Shown: piece after piece, positions 1 through 5,962 of the stretch | How the letters are laid out: the number at the start of each line of letters is the position of its first letter | How positions within the stretch are numbered: the stretch's first letter is position 1 | NCBI GenBank assembly: GCA_030433195.1 | Contig: JAUIME010000304.1 | Span: 1-6,593, forward strand | Length of the DNA stretch: 6,593 nt | Origin: a bacterium | GTDB taxonomy: Bacteria > Planctomycetota > JACOTG01 > JAUIME01 | Direction: 5' to 3' | Notes under the pieces: generated by a model | What the model was told of the DNA's origin: nothing | The model's database searches: none | The model's input: only the letters and a program-made list of their open reading frames with translations | Made by a program: the position numbers and the translations under genes

Positions 1-552
1 CTCGACCTCGGGTACGCGCGCTCCCCGGCGAATGCGACCCGGGCCTCGCGTCTCGGGCATCGTCAATCGCGCCTCGCGCCCGGATGCGTCGCGCACCATC
101 CAATCGACCGCCTGCGCGCCGACGGCGTCGAGCCCTTCCACGCCCTCGGCAACCGCGCCGAATCGCGTCGCGGCATCCGCACGGATGACGATCACGAGCG
201 GCGGCGTGCGGCGCGGCCGCGGGTCGCGCCGCGCCGGGTCCGGCTCTCGACGCACGGCGATGCGCGGAGCGAGATGCGTCGTTCCGTCGGCCCCGATCGT
301 CATCACGACGTCGATGCGTTCGTCGCGCAGCGCAGGGGAAATCTCGAGGCCTGCGACCGATTCGAGCGCAGGCAACTCGACACGCGGCGCCGTCGATCGA
401 ACGTCGATCGCGTTCGTCGCCGTTTCCTCGCCCGACGCCAATGCGCTCACGACGAGCACGAACGCCACCGAGACGCCGCGAAGCACGTTCGCGACGAGCG
501 CACCGCATCGTTCGCCGACACGGATTCCGGGTTTCGATTCGTCGCCTCGCAT
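1..552 (-). CDS. Partial exported or membrane-anchored protein, possibly ExbD/TolR-like
   Basis: This frame stays open from an ATG at 552 to the left edge, giving 184 residues without a stop, so the C-terminus is missing. The ATG is preceded by AGGAG with a 7-base spacer and lies 17 bases after the glycosyltransferase stop, which supports this start. The N-terminus has a 25-residue basic region ending at R25, then a hydrophobic stretch (about 26-39) ending in ALAS-GEE; this could be a signal peptide cleaved near 39-41 or a single membrane anchor. After it come 'VELP' (58-61), a beta-hairpin-like 'VVMTIGADGTTHL' (82-94), a Pro/Arg-rich stretch (102-118), and 'LVIVIRADAATRFGAV' (119-134) followed by a helix. 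The order anchor, LP, GADG and RAD with a small helix recalls the periplasmic domain of ExbD/TolR proton-channel partners, but the Pro/Arg insert is atypical and no ExbB/TolQ gene is visible. The coding call is fairly firm; the family is a guess from motif order. Confidence 0.62.
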   Translation of the reverse strand, partial: MRGDESKPGIRVGERCGALVANVLRGVSVAFVLVVSALASGEETATNAIDVRSTAPRVELPALESVAGLEISPALRDERIDVVMTIGADGTTHLAPRIAVRREPDPARRDPRPRRTPPLVIVIRADAATRFGAVAEGVEGLDAVGAQAVDWMVRDASGREARLTMPETRGPGRIRRGARVPEVE

Positions 553-559
553 CGTGTCG

Positions 560-564
560 CTCCT
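560..564 (-). promoter_or_regulatory. Ribosome binding site of the left-edge gene
   Basis: AGGAG on the minus strand, 7 bases before the ATG at 552. It fixes the start of the truncated gene and lies between the glycosyltransferase stop (570-572) and that ATG, so the pair looks co-transcribed. Confidence 0.7.
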
Positions 565-569
565 GTCGT

Positions 570-1361
570 CTACTCGCGGCGTCCGTCGTACCAGAGCTCC
601 AGCCCGCGAGAGCGACGGAGCGTCCAGGGGAATCCGAAAATCGTCCGCACCATCGTTCCGAGAATCTCGCGCGTCGAGTAGAGACGCATCTTGCGGCTCG
701 ACGTTTCGACCGGCGCGTTGACGATCACGAACGGCGCGCGGCCGTGCCGTCGCCCGAAGCGTCGCAGCGCGCGACTCAAGTGAACCTCTTCGCTCGCGTA
801 GTAACGCTCGTCGAAGCCGCCGACGGCCTCGAACGAATTGCGATGCGCGAACAGGTAGCAGCCTGCCGCGAGCCCGAGCCGGAAGTAGATCGCCGTGAAT
901 GCCGCTGCGAAGCGCTTCGCTCCGGCCGACGTACGGCCGTCCATCTCGACGCGCGCGCCGCCGCCCACCGCGCCGGCGCGAAGCGCGTCCATCGTGCCGC
1001 GTACCGTCGCCGCGCCGACGAGCGTGTCGGCATCGACGAACACGAGCCAGTCCCCGCGCGCCGCACGAGCGCCGGCGTTGCGAACGGCCGATATCTTGCG
1101 CAGCGACACCGACTCGACGCGGGCGCCCGCGTCGCGCGCGATGCCGGCTGTCGCGTCGGTCGACGCATCGTCGACGACGACGATCTCGTCGGCCTCGTCC
1201 TCGTCCGCTGGATCCGGGGGGCGCTCCGACGGGCCGGCTTCCGGGGCATCGCGGCACGCCTCCGCGCCGGGAGCCGCGATCGTCATGGCGCGGTGGATCG
1301 CGCCGATCGTGTCACCGATCAGCGCTTCTTCGTTGTGGGCGGGGATCACGAACGAGAGCAC
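570..1361 (-). CDS. Family 2 glycosyltransferase (GT-A fold), GTG start
   Basis: Predicted to move a sugar from a nucleotide sugar to an unidentified acceptor in the cytoplasm. It has 263 residues and no obvious membrane helix, so it is a bare GT-A domain. Visible motifs: 'FVIPAHNEE' (4-12), 'IVVVDDASTD' (60-69) for nucleotide binding, 'RNAG' (94-97), the metal-binding DxD as 'FVDADT' (108-113), 'GGFDE' (181-185) and an acidic pair at 191-192 where GT2 enzymes carry the likely catalytic base. A region rich in Pro, Glu and Asp (about 29-58) lies between the first two motifs and makes that spacing some 20 residues longer than usual. The start is GTG at 1361: GGAG lies 6 bases upstream, and an in-frame TAG 48 bases upstream (1401-1403) rules out a long extension. 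It follows the sigma factor gene by 63 bases and precedes the left-edge gene by 17. The GT2 family is clear; substrate and acceptor cannot be read from the sequence. Confidence 0.9.
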   Translation of the reverse strand: MLSFVIPAHNEEALIGDTIGAIHRAMTIAAPGAEACRDAPEAGPSERPPDPADEDEADEIVVVDDASTDATAGIARDAGARVESVSLRKISAVRNAGARAARGDWLVFVDADTLVGAATVRGTMDALRAGAVGGGARVEMDGRTSAGAKRFAAAFTAIYFRLGLAAGCYLFAHRNSFEAVGGFDERYYASEEVHLSRALRRFGRRHGRAPFVIVNAPVETSSRKMRLYSTREILGTMVRTIFGFPWTLRRSRGLELWYDGRRE

Positions 1362-1367
1362 GGGAGA

Positions 1368-1371
1368 CTCC
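1368..1371 (-). promoter_or_regulatory. Ribosome binding site supporting the GTG start of the glycosyltransferase
   Basis: GGAG on the minus strand, 6 bases before the GTG at 1361. No ATG lies between the in-frame upstream stop and this GTG, so the site decides the start. I see no convincing terminator or promoter in the rest of the 63-base gap (1362-1424), only a 4-bp AGAC/GTCT repeat. Confidence 0.6.
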
Positions 1372-1424
1372 GAGAATCCGGGAGGGAGCAGACCGGCAGT
1401 CTACATCCCGGCGCGGCCGATCGC

Positions 1425-1988
1425 TCAGGCGTCGAACCGGAGCATGGCGTCGCGGACCGCGCGCAGCACGCGGGCCTTGGCCTTGTACACCTGGTTCGCG
1501 TTGACGCCGACGAGCGCACAGACCTCGGAGACGGGCCGCTCTTGGAGCAGCAGATCGAAGATCTCGGCATCGCGACCGCCGGCCCGGCGGCGCGCGCACT
1601 CGATCGCGGCCCGCAGATGGCCCGCGCGCCACTCCCTTTCCCACACCTCGTCGGGGCGCGGGGCCGGATCGGCGATCTCGCGGAGCTCGCCCGAATCGGC
1701 GCGAAGCTCGCGGCGGCGACGGTGGGCGTCCACGATCCGCCCACTCGCGATCCGATACAGCCACGCCTTGAAGCGTCCGCGCTTGCGGTCGTACTCGAAC
1801 TCGGGCATCCGGCGCACGACGACCTCGAGCACCTGGTCGCGGATCTCCTCCGCATCGCTCTCGGCGAGCCCGCGACCGCGCGCGTATCGGTACAAGAGCG
1901 GCGCGTAGATCGCGTGAAACTCCGACCACGCCGCGCTGTCGTCGTGATCGCGCACGCGGCCGAGCAAGGTCTTGCGCGTCGTCGTCAT
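1425..1988 (-). CDS. ECF-type RNA polymerase sigma factor
   Basis: A 187-residue protein with the two-domain plan of extracytoplasmic function sigma factors; it would direct core RNA polymerase to a dedicated promoter set. Region 2 spans about 17-92: 'YAPLLYRYARGRGL' (28-41), the acidic 'DAEE' of region 2.2 (45-48), and 'GRFKAWLYRIASGRIVDAHRRRR' split over 71-93, which aligns with the GrFRaWL...R.vDh.RRrr pattern of region 2.3/2.4. After a linker with 'RPDEVWEREW' (111-120), region 4 spans about 125-184, with the helix-turn-helix around 'RPVSEVCALVGVNANQVYKAK' (151-171). The VWEREW linker and the VY.AK.RVL ending of region 4 are typical of planctomycete ECF factors paired with kinases. The ATG at 1988 overlaps the kinase stop as ATGA and has GGGAGG 6 bases upstream inside the kinase 3' end, so translation is probably coupled. 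The kinase carries a zinc-finger anti-sigma motif, so it is the likely partner of this protein. Target promoters are unknown. Confidence 0.92.
   Translation of the reverse strand: MTTTRKTLLGRVRDHDDSAAWSEFHAIYAPLLYRYARGRGLAESDAEEIRDQVLEVVVRRMPEFEYDRKRGRFKAWLYRIASGRIVDAHRRRRELRADSGELREIADPAPRPDEVWEREWRAGHLRAAIECARRRAGGRDAEIFDLLLQERPVSEVCALVGVNANQVYKAKARVLRAVRDAMLRFDA
1985..1988 (-). other. ATGA stop/start overlap of kinase and sigma factor genes
   Basis: The kinase TGA (1987-1985) and the sigma factor ATG (1988-1986) share bases. Such overlaps commonly give coupled translation and a fixed ratio of two interacting proteins. Confidence 0.85.
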
Positions 1989-4537
1989 TGCGGGCCTCCC
2001 GCCGCGCCGGGTCCCGGGTCGCAGGCTTCGATGACGCGCTCGGCACGCGTGACGAGGTCACTCGCTTCGGGAGGCGCGTCGCCGAGTCGCTCGCGAACCG
2101 TCCGCGCGAGCGCGACCGCCTCGTCGCAATCGCCGGCTTGGTGGCGCGCCTCGGCGAGATCGACCTGCGCTTCGAGCCGAATCGGGCAGTCGTCGCCATA
2201 CAATCGGCAGTGAATCGTCAGCGCTTCGCGAAGCAGCGCCTCGGCGTCGTCGTCACGATCGAGTCCCGCGAGCACGACGGCCGTCGTCTTCATCCACCCC
2301 GCGAGCTCGTACGATCCCGAACCCTCGAACTCGCGCAGCCGGCCGAACGCTCGCAAGCGAAGGTCGAGCCCCGGAACCTCCGCCGCGCGTTCGAGGGCGC
2401 GGGCGAGCGCATCCAACGACTCCGCATCGTGCGGACGCCGCGCCCCCCAGGCATCGAGCGAACAGGCGAGCGCGTGCCGACCGAGGATCTCGCTCGAGGC
2501 GAAATCGTCTTCCGCGAGATGCGCCCGCGCGAGGCGACGCAGGACGTCGGACGCCGCGGCCAGCCCGAACCAACGCCGCGCGAGAGCGACCGCGCGACCG
2601 AGGCTCGCGTCGGCGTCCTCACGACGCCCGAGCTCGCGCAGATAGCTAGCATAATGGTCGAGACACTCGATGGCCGTGATGTCGGACTCGTCGTGCCGCG
2701 GCTCGCCCACGACGTCGAAGCCCGCGACGGCCTCACGGTAGAGCGCGAGCGCATCCTCACGCCGGCCCTCTCGGGATCGCGCCTGCGCCAAGTGAAATCG
2801 TGCGACCGCGAGCGATCGCGGATCCGCGGACGGAGCGTTCTCGAGCGCGCGAACGGCACTCTCGTACAGTCGCGTCGCGCGCACCGGATCGGCCCCCTCG
2901 ACGAGACTCTCCCAAGCGACACCGAGCTCGCATCGCGTCACGGCCACGAGCGGATGGTCTCGACCGAGCTCGCGGATCCGAATCGCCAGCGCCTCCTCGA
3001 GACGGGGAACCGCTTCGGCGAGTCCGCGCCGCGCGTGCACGATCCCGAGCCGCGCGAGGCAGCGCGCCGTCTCGAGCGCCGCCCCGTCGATCTCGCGATA
3101 GCGTGCGAGCGCCAGCGTGAGAGGCTCGACCGCCCGCTCGTACTGCATCGAGCGCGCGAAGGTCTCGCCGATCGTGAACTGTACGGCCGCTTGCGCGTCG
3201 GGTGCACGATCGAGCGTCGACTCGATCCGGCGCGCCGACTCCCGCAACACGTCGGTCACGCGCGCTTCGGCGCCCATCCGCTGCGGACTCGTCGCTTGCA
3301 GCACGTCGTCGAACACGCTCTGGATGAGCTCGGCGCGCCGTTGCTCGTCCCCGGTACGAATCCGTTCACGAACGACGAGCGCGATGCCGATCACGACGAC
3401 CGCGACGAACGCGGCCGCAACCGAGAACGGAACGCGATGGCGAACGAACGTCGCGCGCAACACGCGCCACGCGCTGTCGCGCTCGGCTTCGATCGGACGG
3501 CCCTCTCGATACCGCGCGAGATCCCGGGCGAGCCACTCGGCCGAGGCGTAACGCCGCGCCGGGTCGGGCGCGAGCGCGGTCCGTACGATCGTACGGAGGT
3601 CTTCCGGCAACGTCCGGTCGTGCGCCTTCGGATCGGCCGCCTCCCGTCGCAGGAGCGCGTCACCGACCGATGGTTCCGCGTACGGATTGACTCCCGTGAG
3701 CATCTCGAAGAAACACACCCCGAGCGCATGCACGTCACTCGCGGGCCCGGCCGGCGGCCCCGTCGCCCGAAACTGCTCGGGCGCCGCATATGCGAGCGTC
3801 CCGAGGAACTGCCCCGTGATCGTCAATCGCTCCGCCTCGAGTCGACGCTCGTTCGCGCTCATGGCCAACCCGAAGTCGAGGACGTACGGCTCGCCGCTCG
3901 AATCGACGATCAGGTTCGCGGGCTTGAGGTCGCGGTGCACGACACCGTGGCGATGCGCATAGGCGATCGAATCGACGATCGTAGCGAACAACGACACACG
4001 AGACTCGAGGTCGAGGTCTCGGGTTCGTACCCAATCGTCGAGGTGCTGCCCGTCGATGAACGGCATCACGCAGAACAGATGTCCATCGGAAGTCAGGCCG
4101 CTGTCGATGACCGTCACGATGTTGCGGTGCTCGAGACTCGACGCGACCTCGATCTCGCGCTCGAAACGAAAACGATCCCGCGCCGAGGCGAAGCGGCCGC
4201 CGAGCAGCACCTTGATCGCCACGACACTCGCCGGCGCGGACTTCGCGGGCCGGCCGTTCGTCCCGAGCGGCGAAGCGCGGTACACGACGCCTTGGCCGCC
4301 TCGGTGAACCTCGACGAGATCCTCGTAGCCTTCGATCGCGGGAATGCCGCCCGGTAGTTCGTGCGGACCGACCGCGCCGCGCAACTCGGCGAACAGATCG
4401 GCATCGTGCCGCCGCGCCTCGAGCGCGTGACGGCACGCCGAGCACGTCGCGAGGTGCTCGCGTACCGCACGCGCCTCCGAAGCCGGCTCCTGACCGACGA
4501 GGTACCGCTCGAGCTGTCCGGCGTCGAGATGGTCCAT
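1985..4537 (-). CDS. Transmembrane Ser/Thr protein kinase with N-terminal anti-sigma zinc finger and C-terminal TPRs
   Basis: An 850-residue signalling protein. Residues 1-55 hold a zinc-binding anti-sigma-type motif, H28-x3-C32-x2-C35 in 'VREHLATCSACRHAL'. The Hanks-type kinase domain spans about 70-345: glycine loop 'HRGGQGVVYRA' (78-88), 'VAIKV' with K109, likely E128 of helix C, 'HRDLKPAN' (201-208) with catalytic D203, 'DFG' (221-223), 'APE' (252-254), 'DVHALG' (268-273) and the terminal 'PARRY' Arg. All catalytic residues are present, so it should be active. One membrane helix lies at about 370-389. The remainder (about 450-820) is helical with eight or nine TPR-like repeats, and one helix would place it outside the cytoplasm as a protein-binding sensor. 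The zinc finger and the overlap with the sigma factor gene suggest it controls that factor by sequestration, phosphorylation or both. The ATG at 4537 is used because the zinc-finger motif follows at once; no Shine-Dalgarno site precedes it. Kinase identity is certain; the regulatory link is inferred. Confidence 0.95.
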   Translation of the reverse strand: MDHLDAGQLERYLVGQEPASEARAVREHLATCSACRHALEARRHDADLFAELRGAVGPHELPGGIPAIEGYEDLVEVHRGGQGVVYRASPLGTNGRPAKSAPASVVAIKVLLGGRFASARDRFRFEREIEVASSLEHRNIVTVIDSGLTSDGHLFCVMPFIDGQHLDDWVRTRDLDLESRVSLFATIVDSIAYAHRHGVVHRDLKPANLIVDSSGEPYVLDFGLAMSANERRLEAERLTITGQFLGTLAYAAPEQFRATGPPAGPASDVHALGVCFFEMLTGVNPYAEPSVGDALLRREAADPKAHDRTLPEDLRTIVRTALAPDPARRYASAEWLARDLARYREGRPIEAERDSAWRVLRATFVRHRVPFSVAAAFVAVVVIGIALVVRERIRTGDEQRRAELIQSVFDDVLQATSPQRMGAEARVTDVLRESARRIESTLDRAPDAQAAVQFTIGETFARSMQYERAVEPLTLALARYREIDGAALETARCLARLGIVHARRGLAEAVPRLEEALAIRIRELGRDHPLVAVTRCELGVAWESLVEGADPVRATRLYESAVRALENAPSADPRSLAVARFHLAQARSREGRREDALALYREAVAGFDVVGEPRHDESDITAIECLDHYASYLRELGRREDADASLGRAVALARRWFGLAAASDVLRRLARAHLAEDDFASSEILGRHALACSLDAWGARRPHDAESLDALARALERAAEVPGLDLRLRAFGRLREFEGSGSYELAGWMKTTAVVLAGLDRDDDAEALLREALTIHCRLYGDDCPIRLEAQVDLAEARHQAGDCDEAVALARTVRERLGDAPPEASDLVTRAERVIEACDPGPGAAGGPQ
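1995..2000 (-). promoter_or_regulatory. Ribosome binding site of the sigma factor gene, inside the kinase gene
   Basis: GGGAGG on the minus strand with a 6-base spacer to the sigma factor ATG. It is embedded in the Gly/Ala-rich last codons of the kinase gene and confirms the ATG at 1988. Confidence 0.75.
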
Positions 4538-4543
4538 CGCTAC

Positions 4544-4549
4544 AGTCTA
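4544..4549 (-). promoter_or_regulatory. Candidate -10 element of the kinase gene
   Basis: TAGACT on the minus strand (4 of 6 matches to TATAAT), 6 bases before the kinase ATG. I find no good -35 box at 16-18 bases. If real, transcription would begin at or next to the ATG, which fits the missing Shine-Dalgarno site. Weak evidence; the kinase could instead be read from the upstream gene across the 66-base gap. Confidence 0.22.
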
Positions 4550-4589
4550 CCGGCCCGAGTCCGCAGACCTCTACCCCTGTCACGCATCA

Positions 4590-4602
4590 CGAGCACCGCT
4601 CG
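4590..4602 (-). terminator. Small hairpin after the DJ-1/YHS gene, possible weak terminator or attenuator
   Basis: On the minus strand the TGA at 4604 is followed after one base by CGAGC-GGT-GCTCG, a perfect 5-bp stem with a 3-base loop. No run of T follows, so it is not a standard intrinsic terminator. It may partly separate the DJ-1/YHS gene from the kinase gene or may be chance in GC-rich DNA. Confidence 0.2.
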
Positions 4603-4603
4603 C

Positions 4604-5755
4604 TCACGCTCCGTTCTCGTCGCGGAGCCGCGCTCGCTCGAGATCGGCCACGAAGCCCGCTGGATCCGTGAGGAAGTCGACGCGGCAGTTGTCGCTCGCG
4701 AAGATGTAGATCCGACCGCCGTGGACGAGGTAGATGCCCGGCTGCCCCGTGCCCGGATCCGTCTCGCCGCGCATCCCGGCGCACGCCCCGCCATGCTCGA
4801 TGCGGTAACGTCCCGCGTCCGCGACGAACGCGCGCCGATGCCGCTCGCTCGCGAAACGGTATCGGTAGCGATCGTCCTCCGCGACGAGACTCTCGTCGCC
4901 CGCGATCTCCTCGCCGCAAACGAGCGCCACGGGATCCATCCCACCGAGCGCCAGCGGCTTTTCGGAGACCGCCGCGGTCGTCTCGGCACGCGCGCGCGAT
5001 TCGGACGACGTCGACGCCTTGGACTGCGATCGTGCCTTCGCGCTCGATGGCGCCTGCACTCCGGCGTCGGCATCCGGATACGGATACTCCATGTAGCGTG
5101 CGATCGATCGCGCCCGTGGCTCACCGTGCTCGCGAGCGACGAGATACAACGACGCGTCGATTCCGGCCGAGATCCCGGCCGCGGTCACGAATCGACCGTT
5201 GTCGACGAAACGTCGGTTTTCGTGCACGACCGTGTCTTTCGTCAACTCCCGAAGTCGCGCGATCGATCCGTGGTGCGTCGTCGCCTCGAGACCGTCGAGA
5301 TGCCCGAGCCGCGCGAGCACGAGCGCTCCGTTGCAGACGCTCGCGACGATGTCGCTCGTCTTGGCGCATTCGTCGATCCACGCCATGAGCGCTTCGTTCT
5401 CGAGAACGCTCCGCACGCCCCCGCCCGGGATCACCAACACGTCGGGATGCGGAGCCGTCTCGATCGAATGCGTCGGCGTGATCGTCACGAGCCCGAGACT
5501 CACGATCGGGTCGGTCGTCGCGCCGACGATCTGCACGTCGTAGCCACCCATTCCATGCGCCGCCACTTGGAACACTTCCGCCGGTCCCGCAAAGTCGAGC
5601 AACTCGACCCCCTCGAACGCGAGGATCGCCACGTTGCGGCGTGCGTCCTGCGCCTTCGCCGCCGATTCCTCTCCGGCCGCGCACGCCCCGCTCACGCCGG
5701 ATCCGACCCCTGCGACGAATCCCAGAATCCCGAGCACTCCCATGATCGCCTTCAT
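4604..5755 (-). CDS. Exported DJ-1/PfpI-family protein fused to two YHS-like modules
   Basis: A 383-residue protein in three parts. Residues 1-28 are a signal peptide: KAIMG, a hydrophobic run rich in Gly, Val and Leu, then 'VSGACAAGEE', which could be read by signal peptidase I (ACAA) or as an unorthodox lipobox with C25. Residues 40-225 are a DJ-1/PfpI (class I glutamine amidotransferase-like) domain of the isocyanide hydratase/AraC-associated type: 'ELLDFAGPAEVF' (51-62) with the conserved Asp and Glu, 'VLVIPGGG' (106-113), the nucleophile elbow 'ASVCNGA' with C141, 'THHG' (160-163), and 'AAGISAGIDASLYLVA' (192-207) followed by 'RYMEYPY' (220-226). A Ser/Ala-rich linker (227-268) leads to the YHS modules: copy 1 (about 272-327, 'GMDPVALVCGEE', 'YRYRFAS', 'GGACAGM') and copy 2 (about 340-370, 'GGRIYIFASDNCRVDF'). 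YHS domains are usually metal-linked. The start is the ATG at 5755 with AGGAGGAG 7 bases upstream; the frame stays open further upstream but that part is not protein-like. Families are clear; substrate unknown. Confidence 0.9.
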   Translation of the reverse strand: MKAIMGVLGILGFVAGVGSGVSGACAAGEESAAKAQDARRNVAILAFEGVELLDFAGPAEVFQVAAHGMGGYDVQIVGATTDPIVSLGLVTITPTHSIETAPHPDVLVIPGGGVRSVLENEALMAWIDECAKTSDIVASVCNGALVLARLGHLDGLEATTHHGSIARLRELTKDTVVHENRRFVDNGRFVTAAGISAGIDASLYLVAREHGEPRARSIARYMEYPYPDADAGVQAPSSAKARSQSKASTSSESRARAETTAAVSEKPLALGGMDPVALVCGEEIAGDESLVAEDDRYRYRFASERHRRAFVADAGRYRIEHGGACAGMRGETDPGTGQPGIYLVHGGRIYIFASDNCRVDFLTDPAGFVADLERARLRDENGA

Positions 5756-5762
5756 CGCTTCG

Positions 5763-5770
5763 CTCCTCCT
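5763..5770 (-). promoter_or_regulatory. Strong ribosome binding site of the DJ-1/YHS gene
   Basis: AGGAGGAG on the minus strand, 7 bases before the ATG at 5755. It decides the start, because the reading frame stays open more than 600 bases upstream. Confidence 0.85.
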
Positions 5771-5878
5771 GCCCGATGGGCTCTTTCGAAAGTCGCGCCG
5801 GCACGCGTTCGCCCGCGATCGCGTCCAGCCCTCTCGTCGCTCGCGGGAAGATCCGTGCGAACCGAGCCCTTCCGCCCG

Positions 5879-5909
5879 AGAAACCGCGAATCTTCGCCAG
5901 GGAGTTTCT
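5879..5909. repeat. Nested inverted repeat in the divergent intergenic region
   Basis: AGAAAC (5879-5884) pairs with GTTTCT (5904-5909), enclosing GCGAA-TC-TTCGC (5886-5897). It sits about midway in the 207-base region between the divergent DJ-1/YHS and GNAT genes, just before the candidate GNAT -35 box. It could be an operator or a hairpin, or chance; I see no other structure in this region except the GNAT promoter candidate. Confidence 0.3.
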
Positions 5910-5924
5910 GCGAGAACCCGGATC

Positions 5925-5954
5925 TTGCATTCGACGCCGGACAGCCCGTACATT
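5925..5954 (+). promoter_or_regulatory. Candidate sigma-70 promoter of the GNAT gene
   Basis: TTGCAT (5925-5930) and TACATT (5949-5954) are separated by 18 bases and each match the consensus at 4 of 6 positions. The start point would fall around 5960-5963, at or next to the ATG at 5963, implying a leaderless or nearly leaderless message. This agrees with the lack of any Shine-Dalgarno site before that ATG. Confidence 0.45.
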
Positions 5955-5962
5955 CGCACGTC

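Noticed and set aside
1362..1424. Possible terminator or promoter between sigma factor and glycosyltransferase
   Set aside because: Only a 4-bp AGAC/GTCT repeat around 1390-1405 and no T-run or -35/-10 pair could be found.
441..2213. Plus-strand open frame of 590 codons
   Set aside because: It is antisense to the glycosyltransferase, sigma factor and kinase end, which show real motifs. The translation is dominated by Arg and Ala without domains; long antisense frames are expected in this GC-rich DNA.
1988..4357. Plus-strand open frame of 789 codons opposite the kinase
   Set aside because: Arg-rich with no recognisable domain; the kinase on the other strand carries every catalytic motif.
4361..5962. 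Upstream extension of the GNAT frame to a start at 4361
   Set aside because: The extension is Arg-rich, antisense to the DJ-1/YHS gene, and has no family resemblance; the GNAT domain begins at 5963.
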